64,000 nucleotides of DNA, taken from the NCBI GenBank assembly GCA_963402885.1, contig OY727097.1:12400001-12464000 (forward strand). The letters run 5' to 3'. The notes beneath the pieces were generated by a model that was not told the origin of the DNA, searched no databases, and saw only the letters and a program-made list of their open reading frames with translations. The translations under genes were made by a program, and so were the position numbers. This document shows, in pieces, positions 23,201-31,306 of the stretch. The stretch is from Antedon bifida. Taxonomy: Eukaryota > Echinodermata > Crinoidea > Comatulida > Antedonidae. Positions within the stretch are counted from its first letter, which is position 1; each line of letters begins with the position of its first letter.

Positions 23201-26200
23201 CTAAACTTTACTTCACCATAACGCCCAAAGTGGTGTTTTTTTTTAGCTGATTTATTACAAATAGGTAGTTCTAATGTTTAATAAGTGATTTCTAAAATAA
23301 AATACTGGGGTATTTTAAAAATCTACAAGCAGTATTGCGAGAAACATAGGCATTTTTATAAAAAAAAAAACATGGTATATTAGTAAAAACAGTTTATTTT
23401 CTTTGAGTATCTGATTTAAAACTCATTGGTCAGAAAAATTCTTAATGTTTTATATAGTTCTAGTTGTGTTGTGAGAAAAAAAGCCAATATTTTTAATTAT
23501 AGATTCTGTAATTCCCAGTTTTAATGTCATTTTATAGGTTTATCCTCTGGAAATTTGAATAAATTATCATATCGTTGTGAATTTTAATCTTTGCAACAGA
23601 TTACTCCTCTCTTATTTTGAAGCTCCTCTTTCATTTTTTTACTTCTTTTATTTGCTAACCTAAACAGATCCCACATGCCCATCCACCACCACTTCTGACT
23701 ACAACCACCCCCCCCCCCACCTCTTACGCCAACAATAACCACAAAAAGATAAACTGCACTTTGGTCGATCATCCACTATAGAGTGTCAAATTCATGCATT
23801 CAAGCACCACCCACACTGTCGCTACCATCGACCGATTCAAACTCCTCCATCCCACCATTCCTATCTAATTAGTGCATTTGGTACCTACCGTAAGCGGCCA
23901 CCTCCCGTAAGCAGCTGCGGGCACCTTTTTATACTAAAAATGAGATACTTATTGCATGGACCTATGAATTAGAGGTCCATGTTTATTGTATATATTAGCT
24001 TTATTTCGAAGCGGTTTAAAAAAAATTACTGTGAAGAGATGAGAAAACTACACAGATTTTGACTGACCATTTTTCATATGTTAAAAGATTTTAAAATTTG
24101 TCTGAAAATGCTAAAAAAAACTAAACCACCTGATTATAAATAATAATACAATTAGCTGGAAAATTGAGAGGCTCGTTTCGTTAAGAATATCGTGCATAGC
24201 CATAATACGTGATTTTGGCCCTTTATCGGCACACCACTTTTCCAGGTCCCGAGGGTGGCCACTTACGGGAGGTTCAACTGTATTTTAAAAAACAATTATC
24301 CTTATAGTTACGCATAGAAACAGGTTCTAAGATAACATAAATAATACATTTTGACATAATTTGACCCAACAAATGACCCTTTCACAAGATCAGACATTTT
24401 CTGGGATTCAGTAGATAGGTAAATTTGGAGAGAAAGTAGTATGTTAGCTATAGCTAAGTAGCTATGTAATCAATTTTTTGTAGTCTATGAAACCCCATAT
24501 TAAAAATATTGTACTTAGTTACGTATAGAAACAGTTGCTACAATACATTGTAGGTAAAATGTTGATGTCATTTGACCTTAATATGTAAAATGTAAATTAT
24601 GAAAAACCCAATATTTTAAAAATATTTTCGCATAGAAACAGTTACTATGGTAAAATGTTGACCTCATTTGACCTCAAAATGAATGAATTTACAAGGTCAA
24701 GTTTGTCATCACTTTAAGATTATTAGAATGCAGTAGAAGTAAAATTGAGAAAAATTACAAATGCAATCAATTCTTTGTATTAATAAAAACGCCATTTTTT
24801 TTCGATTTTTTAAAAATTACTTTCCTTAGTTACACATAGAAATGGTTGCTAAGGTAACAATATAGGTAAAAAATGAAAATTGTTGAACATTTTTATGAAC
24901 TATCTTGTAAATTTTGATCAAACATTAATAGTTATAGTAAAGTGGGGACCTGTCCTGTTTTGTATTCTGACCCCTTTTGACCTCAAATGACCAATTTACA
25001 AGGTCAGATTTTTTGGGAGGTCTTTCTGTATCTCTTTACACAAAATAGATGAAAAAAATTATAAAAACCTTGACGCAATTATTTCAAAGTTTAACATTAT
25101 TTTCCATCAACTAAATATTTCAATGCAAAATACTGTTTTTCTGGCAATTAATTGAAATAAACCTGGCAACACATTCTCCTATTTTATCTAAACTATTCGT
25201 ATGACTCTAGTAGCATTATGACAAGCCACATATTATTTTATTATCAGATTAGCCATATTTAAATTGTGTTTCATGTGTTTTGTTTGTTGATATTTTGTTT
25301 GTATTTTTTTGTATTTTCCGTATTTTCCTGGCAACACAAAACCTATGTACGTAATTTACCCCAGTGTTTTTTTCGTGATTATTGTTGACAAATCTATTGA
25401 CTATCAAATTAAAAAACCTCATTGATATAAAAACACCACTTTGGAAGTTATAGGTACGTTTATGATGTATACTTTTATAAAAAAAATATTTTTTAAAAAC
25501 ACCCCTTTTTAAAATAATGGTATCAACCAAACTCCATTTTGTAAATTTTTTTTTCCTACATTAAATGGAACTCAATACATGTTGTTTACACTGGTATAAA
25601 CAAAAACTGTATACTGTAAGTATTTTGGGTTAAAATAAGTATACAAGTTTGTACTTTTTTACTATAGAAAATCTGTGAAAAATGGCAAAAACATCAAAAT
25701 TTGAATAATTGACCGTTGTCATGGCAACGGAGGCTAAAAATTAAAATGAATGTTGTAGATATGCTTTTTATTGAAATGTCTATTCATGGTAAAAATTTGA
25801 GAGAAATCCATTTTTTTACATCTGCCACCAAATCTTTGATTTTTACAGACAATGGCTCTTAATTATTATTAATTATTATAAAAATGGTTTTGAGCATCTT
25901 GTGTATAATATACAGTATGCTCTGTGCTATATAACATGGACTTGATAGAAATAATTTATGACTAAGCTCTGTCTACACTATCACACTTTCTGTGCCTAAA
26001 TTGACGTGCCCATGGACACGATAACATCATATCAATACCCTTTTTTTTGTCAAACTAGTGTGATAGTGTAGACAGAGCTTATAGGTATTTATTAACTTTG
26101 ATAGGTCCATCAAAAGGCACATGTGTTTGTGGTCAGTGTGAATGCAAGCCAGGCTATAGTGATCCTGATTGCAGTTGTCCAATCAGCATTGAAAACTGCC

Positions 26201-29200
26201 TAGCATCTACTGGAAAAGAGTGCAATGACGCTGGACACTGTGAATGTGGTGTTTGCATGTGTAATGCAACACTGGTCTACGATGGCCCAACTTGTGAGGA
26301 TTGTGATGTAAGTTCATTTATGTTAAAATCTTTAGTGCATCCTCAAATTCAAATGTATGATGTCATCATCATCAGGATTGATCAAATGCCCTATTCATAG
26401 AAATACTAATAAATTATTATCCATTAGTTCAATTTTAATTATTTTCTTTCATGTAATCCGGGATCTCTTTTATACAAAGCTTCTGGTTTCTTGAGACCCG
26501 ATTTCATCATTTTAACATTGTACAGTACCATAATAATTTATACAGTACCATACTTTTTCCAATGATTTTTCTGATGATGAATAAATGTATTTGTATTATA
26601 ATATACTTCTATTTTCTATGTAAAACTGTCTTAAGTTTAAGTCATGTGACACCCATCACCGAATTGTTCTATAGACGATCCGTCCCACCTATTTTGTTCT
26701 TACTATAGGACAGAACCCCAATTGAAAATAATCATATTTACTGATGTTTGTAGACATGTCCAGCTAAATGTGATCGCAATCGTGACTGTGTGCAATGTCT
26801 AGCTTACGGTACAGGTATATCTGAGGAAAAATGCCAAGAGTGTCCTCAAAGAATTATACTTGTCGAGGAAGAAGAATTAATAGGTAAGAATTGTAGAAAC
26901 ATTTTAATTGAAAAGTAATAAACTCCTTTATTTTATTTGATTTGTCTTCAAGATTCTGTAAACCTTATTGTTTCATTTCATTTATTGTATTCATCCGATA
27001 AAAAAACTTTAAAAAGGATAAAACACAGATTAAAATACATTAGTACAATCCAATGTCTTGAGTTGCCACGTTGTAATTGGTGGTTCACAGTGTTTATAAA
27101 CTATAAAGTATAGTAGGAGAAGCATATGACAATTTAGGAAATGTTTCTGGTTTGTTCAGGGAAGAGTACCTTATGCATATGTTGCTTTCGCGACACATGC
27201 ATTGCATACTACACTTCCTGTCAAAGCAAAATCAAAATGAACAAGTATTTTAACGAAATTTTTCTCTGAAAACTACGCTGTTATGCAAATGAGCAGAAAG
27301 GAAAGCTCTTTATTAGCTATCTGTTCATGATGTTATAAAAGTACAGTATAATCTATACTGAGTTTTAGCAGGTACTGTATAATTTATGGCATTGTAAAAT
27401 ATTATTATAAGGATTTTCTTAAGCACTTAAAGGAAATCTTCTGTGATCTAATAGTTTTATATACTAGCTGTTTATTATCTTGAATTATAAAAAATTTGTA
27501 AAAAATAAAGATTATTTATAAGGGAAGAAGAAGGTTTAATTGGTAAGAAGTCGAAAAGTTGAAAAGTAGTAAACTAATTTATTATATTTATTTTTTATTT
27601 AATTTCATTTATATATTCATCCGTTGATTAAATTGATTAAAAAATGGTCCTCATCATCTGTTTTCCATGGGGTTGTGTATTGCTGATCTAGCGAATTATA
27701 GGGCTAGGCCTGTTTGTGTGAATCAAAAGCTTTCAGCACTTGCATATTGATGTTTCCAGTTCATAAATTCCTTTCAGGGAAATTGTTTGTTCGAATAGTT
27801 TTTACTTTTTGCGAACTGAAAAAAAAATCAGGAATTGATGGAAGTAATTCTCGGGTGGGACATAAACCCATGACTTTTGGCAGTAATGACTAAAACATTG
27901 TTTGCCAAAACATTTTATTTACTTTCAAAATATAAATAAATAAAAAGTACTGCTCTAACCATTGTTGAAATATATCCCCTATGAAGAAAACTATGCATTG
28001 CTTTCTATAAAAACCTTGTATCTCCACATAGTTTTACAGGTGGATGCTTTATATTTTGTGCTAGGTAGGTGTGTAATGAATTGGAGAATGCCAGAGATTC
28101 CAGTAAAATATAAAACTTACTAATAAATATATAAATTTCTGGTTTTAGATAAGTATTTTGATAAAATGCCACACAGATTACAGTAATAATAGTAACAATA
28201 TAATTCTGGTTTTAAATAATTATTTGGAATTATTTCACAATTTTTAAGAATATAATACAAGGGTTAGCCATGGCCAGTTTTGTAATAAATTTCTATGAAT
28301 CACTCTGATGTTGGTATGGAAACCAAGGAATTCACTCTGATATTGGTATAAAAACAAGGAATTCACTCTGATATTGGTATAAAAACAAGGAATTCACTTT
28401 GATATTGGTATAAAAACAAGGAATTCACTTTGATATTGGTATAAAAACAAGGAATTCACTTTGATATTGGTATAAAAACAAGGAATTCACTTTGATATTG
28501 GTATAAAAACAAGGAATTCACTCTGATATTGGTATAAAAACAAGGAATTCACTTTGATATTGGTACAAAAACCGCATATTGTACAGTACAAATCAAAACT
28601 TTGTATGAGCCACTAAATATTATGTGTTCCGACAAAAAACACAACATTTTCTGCTTTCTGATTGGCTGTTGTTCTGACAACATATTGGGTTAAAAAATAT
28701 GGTATATATTAAACCTATTTTATTGATGTTAATAAAATAATCTGATGGCAATTGGATTCAATTTAGAAATGATAATACTAATATTGCTGGTACAATCAAT
28801 GAAACATATGTAGATTACATTAAAGATGTATTGTCCCTTTGACTAATTCCAAAAAAATAAAAAATAACAGATTTCGAAAAAAGGTGGGTCATTTTGAAGT
28901 ATCATAATAGTTATTAACTATCACCAAAAATTTGTCCAAAAAAAAATCATTTAACTGAAATACAGACGTTTTTTTGTTAAAAAAATAACTCTGACTTCCA
29001 GTCAAAGTTTTCGATCAAAACATACCCCATAATGAAACGCGCTTGTTTGACTACTCTGTATGCATAATCATAAAACTTCCTCACGATCTGTGTGAAAATA
29101 CCTTCTCAACCGTGACGAGTTGTAAACAATCCTAATTAGCATATGCATAATGCGTACTCGTGGTTTGAAATCTTTGTTTACTTTCGCTCGCGACGATTTT

Positions 29201-31306
29201 CCAGACGAAATGTATAATCAAACTAATTTACCTGTTAATTACGTAAACTTGTTGCTTTTTGCTCAAATTTTCGACTTAAAGTGAATAACTTTAATATTAC
29301 TTTGATATGGCCAATTTAAATTTAGAATATATTGACCTTCATTTTTTTGTGTTTCAAGGGACAATACATCTTTAACATCATAAAAAATAACTATTTGAAG
29401 CAAAGTGTCCTTAAAAACGTATGGTGTACGTTATTGTCAACGCAATGGATTATCCGAACTGTCAATTATGATTGGTCAACTCACTAGCGTTTGTAGCGAT
29501 TTCTGTTTTTTAAATCATTTTTTTCTGATTTTAATTATTTTTTAAATTATTTTATTTTATTTATAAATGTTATTTGTGTTGTATTTTTATGTTACTTGTC
29601 TTGTCAAATTATATTGTACTAAGGGTCCCTATTATTATCAGTTTTGTCTGGATGTACTATCCTTGTTAAATATTGTTGAAATAAAATAAATATGGGAACC
29701 ACACCTTTTGGTTAAAAAAACATTTTTTGAATATTGCCACTTAACTTGATTTTATATGGAACATAACCATGACTTTACGCATCATCATTGTACTCTACAA
29801 TTGTCTTAACCTTTTATTGAAATATCTGGTATCTTTATAGATAGAAAGTAGTTCACTACAGTTAAAATTATAAAAGTGTATAAAAATAAAATAATAGTAT
29901 GGAGGTTATGAATTTATTTATGCCAAATTGGTGGGTTTTTTTTCACAGTAAATGGAACTGATCCTTGTACATACAAAGATGAACTTGGTTGTCTCTTCTC
30001 TTTTAACTTTGTTATGAATGGAACAATGGAGGTGATTCTGGTACAGAAAATAACATGTAAGTAATGTAAAAAGAAAACCCAAGCAAAATGAAATTCAATA
30101 CAAATTGTTTAAAGCTCTGTCTACACTATCAAACTTTATGTGACAAAAACATGTAATGTGCCCATATATGGACACAATGATGAAAACTTCCGTATTTGGG
30201 TACATCAAACTTTTTTGTCAAACTATTTTGATAGTGTAGACATAGAGCTATATATTGAGATCTCTGTGCACTTCACACACGCACACACACACCTTTATAT
30301 ATACAGTATACATCCCCTCATTTGACAGGGACAATTTGATGGACATCAGCAGGCATACTGAACTTTTTTCACAAACAATTATGAAAGAGTACAAGTAACC
30401 TGTATTCTTTGTATATTAAACATCTTTTATTTTTCAATTTGAGACATGCCCTTCATTATTATACTAGAAGTTGGTACAAAGTATGTGAAATGCATGATAG
30501 AAGTAGAGTGAAAAAAAAAGATTGTAATGGCTTTTTTCAGGAAATATTTTCAGAAAAATAAATGTTAGTCAAGTGCAGCAAACACGGCTTGTCTTGATTC
30601 AACATGTGCAACACTTCATGTTAATGATTTATATGAATGGTTACTTTATTTTCAGCGTGCCCAGAAGGAATAGATGCTTTATGGCTGGCTATTGGCATCA
30701 TTATTGGTATATTACTAGTTGGTCTAGCCCTTCTGCTGGCCTGGAAGATAGCTACATATATATATGACAAACGAGAATATGCTAAATTTTTGAAAGAGTT
30801 AGAAAATGCACGAACAGATGCAGTAAGGAATGATTATTTTTCTTATCTTGTAGTTAATAATGATTATTTATTTATTATTTATGGTTTCCCTTTAAAGACC
30901 AGACCATTTTTATGTAGAGTCACCACTACATAGCATCCAAGTTCACTGGAGCTGACGTTCCAAGAAAACATTATTTATTTTAAACATTTCTATTTGCATT
31001 TGAACTCTCTATCTATCTCTATATCTATTTCTAGTATGATTATGATGTATCCTAGTATTGTAATTGAAAATGTTAAATCTAACAGTACTAGTAAATACCT
31101 TTAATTAAAAGTATAAGTATATATTTATGTCAATTTTTGTGATTAACATGCATTGCATTGGAACATTAGCATTGAAAATACTAATTGAAATTTAATTATA
31201 TGTTTATGAAAATATTACCTAGACATACTTGCCTTTCTTTCAGAATATAAATCCCCTTTTTAAATCTTCTACAACAACCTACAAGAATCCAACATATGGT
31301 AAATAG
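8114..31306 (+). CDS. Integrin beta subunit gene (5' end missing, duplicated middle)
   Basis: This encodes a heterodimeric cell-adhesion receptor chain. The predicted order matches integrin beta from mid beta I-like domain to the C terminus. Exons A-E (in copies) encode SLDRPEGGLDACMQ, GWRNYSRRHF..SDAGFHFA, LPNEGECHL, NVIPIFAV and GGSVGTLASDSRNIIEL. Then come the hybrid region (17696), PLGFEENLEV with cysteine-rich CECEC modules (18704 on), more EGF-type modules (20736, 22486, 26105, 26754), beta-tail (29949), transmembrane helix (30656) and tail (31244). Every junction from 17696 on keeps phase. Signal peptide, PSI domain and MIDAS exons are absent from the window; they may lie to the left or be lost. 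An in-frame TGA at 17816-17818 and a retroelement in each D exon make function doubtful, although the 3' half otherwise looks intact. Confidence 0.85.
8652..8738 (+). CDS. Integrin beta exon B, copy 1
   Basis: Acceptor TTTTTTAG, donor GTTTGT; 87 bp, phase 0-0. It encodes WRNYSRRHF and SDAGFHFALDGK. The glycine that normally precedes WRN is cysteine here (TGT); copy 2 keeps the consensus glycine. Confidence 0.8.
8769..9757. repeat. Minisatellite array 1 (20-bp unit GGGGTAACTGTATCATTTGA)
   Basis: About 49 tandem copies of a 20-bp unit. Variants are AACTGTATC, AACTGTACC, AGCTGTATC, AGCTGGCTC and a longer TTTGCTGGATTATTTGAGG form that recurs every few units and gives higher-order structure. Three units make 60 bp, so open frames across the array show a 20-residue period; these are not genes. 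It lies in the intron between exons B and C. Confidence 0.95.
9865..9933 (+). CDS. Integrin beta exon C, copy 1
   Basis: Acceptor TTCTTTTAG, donor GTAAAA; 69 bp, phase 0-0. Encodes GGLTLPNEGECHLDD, the conserved GG-LPNDGxCHL segment of the beta I-like domain. Confidence 0.8.
10426..10783 (+). CDS. Integrin beta exon D, copy 1, interrupted by retroelement
   Basis: The exon begins DFPSLGQLHKKLLERN and, after the 10476-10725 insertion, resumes RNVIPIFAVAKSKQ to donor GTATTT at 10784. Read straight through, the frame hits TAA inside the insert. If 10474-10714 is removed as a GT-AG intron, the exon is restored in frame with three extra residues (Q-R-N). Confidence 0.65.
10476..10725 (-). mobile_element. 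Non-LTR retrotransposon 3' fragment inserted in exon D, copy 1
   Basis: The reverse strand encodes a retroelement polyprotein tail (LGHALRMPDDEPCKEYAL, GKRKRGRQRTNFLRYIQ, AKDCCGWRKLVVA) and ends in a GATGATGATG microsatellite, as expected for a 3' tail. It is flanked by a 10-bp target-site duplication AAAGAAATGT (10466-10475 and 10716-10725). It is 5'-truncated to about 240 bp. The tail style fits RTE/CR1-like elements. Confidence 0.85.
10984..11150 (-). other. Unidentified antisense coding-like segment, copy 1
   Basis: On the reverse strand all three copies carry a coding-like stretch (YSGWDIKLLxPCTMHVKELG ... LGVLIWVDAALQ), followed by a GTAGGT donor-like site. Copy 3 keeps it open for 72 codons; here a stop interrupts it. 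I do not recognise it. It may be a second mobile-element fragment between exons D and E. Confidence 0.35.
11186..11278 (+). CDS. Integrin beta exon E, copy 1
   Basis: Acceptor TTTCAACAG, donor GTAAGT; 93 bp, phase 0-0. Encodes EVVNEFFPGGSVGTLASDSR and NIIELVRSSYD, matching the end of the beta I-like domain. Confidence 0.8.
11449..11586. repeat. Minisatellite array 2 (short)
   Basis: Six or seven units of the same 20-bp family as array 1, including the GGATTATTTGAGG variant and the same exit sequence (GACGCATTTGAAGGGTAG). It directly joins the truncated end of second-part copy 1 to second-part copy 2. Confidence 0.9.
11839..11907 (+). CDS. Integrin beta exon C, copy 2
   Basis: 69 bp, phase 0-0, with the same splice sites as copy 1. 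Encodes LPNDGECHL (Asp where copy 1 has Glu), which is closer to the integrin consensus. Confidence 0.75.
12427..12784 (+). CDS. Integrin beta exon D, copy 2, interrupted by retroelement
   Basis: Same structure as copy 1, but begins DFSSLGQ (Pro to Ser). Straight translation meets the same TAA inside the insert. Removal of the equivalent GT-AG interval would restore frame. Confidence 0.6.
12477..12726 (-). mobile_element. Same retroelement fragment in exon D, copy 2
   Basis: 250 bp at the identical site and with the identical AAAGAAATGT target duplication as copy 1, so it was inserted before the block was duplicated. One additional CAT unit is present in the tail. Confidence 0.85.
13190..13279 (+). 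CDS. Integrin beta exon E, copy 2
   Basis: 90 bp, in frame, with a 3-bp deletion relative to copies 1 and 3 (GGSVGTASDSR instead of GGSVGTLASDSR). Acceptor and donor are intact. Confidence 0.75.
14218..14304 (+). CDS. Integrin beta exon A, copy 2
   Basis: 87 bp, same sites as copy 1. The last codon is AGG (Arg) instead of AAG (Lys). Confidence 0.8.
14756..14842 (+). CDS. Integrin beta exon B, copy 2
   Basis: 87 bp. Encodes IGWRNYSRRHF and SDAGFHFALDGK, with the consensus glycine intact. Confidence 0.8.
14874..15470. repeat. Minisatellite array 3
   Basis: About 30 copies of the same 20-bp unit, in the same position (intron B-C) as array 1 but shorter. The first nine units closely follow the unit order of array 1, after which the arrays differ. 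This pattern is expected from unequal exchange. Confidence 0.95.
15579..15646 (+). pseudogene. Integrin beta exon C, copy 3 (frameshifted)
   Basis: 68 bp instead of 69. GACCTTACC of the other copies reads GACTTTCC, a net one-base loss, so LPNEGECHL is out of frame. The conserved GG is also GR. This copy cannot contribute an in-frame exon as it stands. Confidence 0.75.
16166..16523 (+). CDS. Integrin beta exon D, copy 3, interrupted by retroelement
   Basis: Same interrupted structure, with DFPSLGQ at the start. The last codon is CGG (Arg) instead of CAG (Gln), followed by donor GTACTT. Confidence 0.6.
16216..16465 (-). mobile_element. Same retroelement fragment in exon D, copy 3
   Basis: 250 bp between AAAGAAATGT duplications (16206-16215 and 16456-16465). 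The reverse-strand 76-residue frame is the same retroelement tail as in copies 1 and 2. Confidence 0.85.
16925..17017 (+). CDS. Integrin beta exon E, copy 3
   Basis: 93 bp, phase 0-0, GGSVGTLASDSR intact. This is the copy that directly precedes the single-copy exon at 17696. Confidence 0.8.
17696..17880 (+). CDS. Integrin beta exon F (hybrid-domain return) with in-frame TGA
   Basis: Acceptor TTTTTATAG, donor GTAAGA; 185 bp, phase 0-2. Encodes KITSEIQLVD, APIHVTYSAYC and NCSNIR, then TGA (17816-17818), then GNVIKFKLDVSVDEC. The flanking sequence aligns with the integrin hybrid region (CSNIxxGDEVxFxI), so the stop replaces an ordinary codon. Confidence 0.75.
18704..18940 (+). CDS. Integrin beta exon G (PLGF, first EGF-type modules)
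   Basis: The acceptor after TGTTTAG gives phase-correct FSVKPLGFEENLEV, followed by NCECECTKS and CGICECNEGRYGKVCECDD, ending at donor GTAAGT. The nearby second CAG (18709-18711) would break the frame. The PLGF motif and CxCxC spacing are diagnostic of integrin beta chains. Confidence 0.85.
18995..20510. mobile_element. Intronic 1.5-kb insertion with TTAGTTATCCGC termini
   Basis: A perfect 12-bp inverted pair, TTAGTTATCCGC (18995-19006) and GCGGATAACTAA (20499-20510), bounds a noncoding stretch rich in TGACGTCAT words. Two internal halves (about 19730-19990 and 20090-20340) are diverged duplicates sharing the order TGACGTCATCATATGGCC, CATCACATT and CTTCTACA. It looks like a non-autonomous element. 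Exact ends and target-site duplication are uncertain. Confidence 0.5.
20736..20808 (+). CDS. Integrin beta exon H (EGF-type module)
   Basis: Acceptor TTTCAATAG, donor GTAGGT; 73 bp, phase 2-0. Encodes SNSSLVCSSQGSCICGKCVC. Confidence 0.85.
21185..22295 (-). mobile_element. 5'-truncated non-LTR retrotransposon, RT domain open
   Basis: The reverse strand has an intact 284-codon frame (22226-21372), extendable upstream without a start to about 22290. It contains SVGAPQGCVISSILF, the catalytic YADD box (KYADDTVISG), NITKTKEMIIDF and YKYLGTIIDNKLNW. The 3' end on the left has TCAAGAT-type tandem repeats at 21190-21215. It belongs to the CR1/L2/Rex1-like group. The endonuclease is missing, so it is dead on arrival but young. 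It lies in the intron between exons H and I, antisense to the host gene. Confidence 0.9.
22486..22570 (+). CDS. Integrin beta exon I (GKFCxCDNFxC module)
   Basis: Acceptor TTTTTCAAG, donor GTATGT; 85 bp, phase 0-1. Encodes ITGKFCNCDNFSC and ADLICGG, the conserved third-module signature. Confidence 0.85.
22801..25858. mobile_element. 3.06-kb TTAA-flanked foldback element (piggyBac-like MITE)
   Basis: The terminal inverted repeats start GAGCCATTGTCTGTAA and are flanked by TTAA at 22797-22800 and 25859-25862, the piggyBac-type target. The inverted similarity continues inward for several hundred bases (CCATGGCAACGG, AAAAAGGGGTGTTTTT and CCAAAGTGGTGTTTT each recur inverted). The central part has diverged direct repeats of a CGCATAGAAACAGTT / TGACCTCA block. 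No transposase frame was seen. Confidence 0.75.
23882..24282. mobile_element. Nested small MITE with CCGTAAG..CTTACGG termini
   Basis: Within the TTAA element, TACCGTAAGCGGCCACCTCC at the left is matched by GGTGGCCACTTACGGGAGG at the right, about 400 bp apart. Noncoding; probably inserted after the host element. Confidence 0.5.
25964..26080. mobile_element. Palindromic MITE, copy 1
   Basis: AGCTCTGTCTACACTATCA at the left and its near-perfect complement at the right, flanked by TA on both sides. This is the Tc1/mariner-type target. A second member is at 30112-30250. Confidence 0.75.
26105..26307 (+). CDS. Integrin beta exon J (EGF-type modules)
   Basis: 203 bp, phase 1-0. Encodes GTCVCGQCECKPGYSDPDC and CECGVCMCNATLVYDGPTC, ending at GTAAGT. 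The MITE at 25964-26080 ends only 24 bp before the acceptor. Confidence 0.85.
26754..26883 (+). CDS. Integrin beta exon K (start of beta-tail)
   Basis: 130 bp, phase 0-1. Encodes TCPAKCDRNRDCVQC and KCQECPQRIILVEEEELI. Acceptor TGTTTGTAG, donor GTAAGA. Confidence 0.8.
27524..27640. repeat. Decayed partial duplicate of exon K end and its donor
   Basis: GAAGAAGGTTTAATTGGTAAGAA and the following AT-rich 100 bp closely resemble 26860-27010 (end of exon K plus intron start). It looks like a short internal duplication within the same intron. Confidence 0.5.
28298..28571. repeat. 31-bp tandem repeat, about nine copies
   Basis: Unit GAATTCACTCTGATATTGG plus TATAAAAACAAG, with T/C variation at CACT(T/C)TG. 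Simple intronic minisatellite between exons K and L. Confidence 0.9.
28824..29371. mobile_element. 0.55-kb TTAA-flanked MITE
   Basis: TIR AGATGTATTGTCCCTT and its complement, flanked by TTAA at 28820-28823 and 29372-29375. Noncoding interior. Its TIR sequence differs from that of the 3-kb TTAA element, so it is a separate family with the same target. Confidence 0.7.
29949..30056 (+). CDS. Integrin beta exon L (beta-tail)
   Basis: 108 bp, phase 1-1. Encodes NGTDPCTYKDELGCLFSF and NGTMEVILVQKIT, with two cysteines and an NxT glycosylation site. Acceptor TTTTCACAG, donor GTAAGT. Confidence 0.8.
30112..30250. mobile_element. Palindromic MITE, copy 2
   Basis: Starts AAGCTCTGTCTACACTATCA and ends TGATAGTGTAGACATAGAGC. 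Same family as 25964-26080 but with a longer interior. Confidence 0.75.
30656..30822 (+). CDS. Integrin beta exon M (transmembrane)
   Basis: 167 bp, phase 1-0. Encodes CPEGIDALWLAIGIIIGILL and VGLALLLAWKIATYIYDKRE, with a transmembrane helix followed by the conserved membrane-proximal K-D-R-E-x-A-K-F segment (here DKREYAKF) and donor GTAAGG. Confidence 0.9.
31244..31306 (+). CDS. Integrin beta last exon (cytoplasmic tail)
   Basis: Acceptor TTCTTTCAG, phase 0. Encodes NINPLFKSSTTTYKNPTYGK and TAG. NPLF and NPTY are the two NPxY/F talin/kindlin-binding motifs at normal spacing, with a TTT cluster between them. Confidence 0.9.
   Translation, partial: NINPLFKSSTTTYKNPTYGK

Noticed and set aside
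23584-23772. Glycine-rich reverse-strand frame
   Set aside because: Caused by a poly-C run (23707-23718) inside the TTAA element; no other support.
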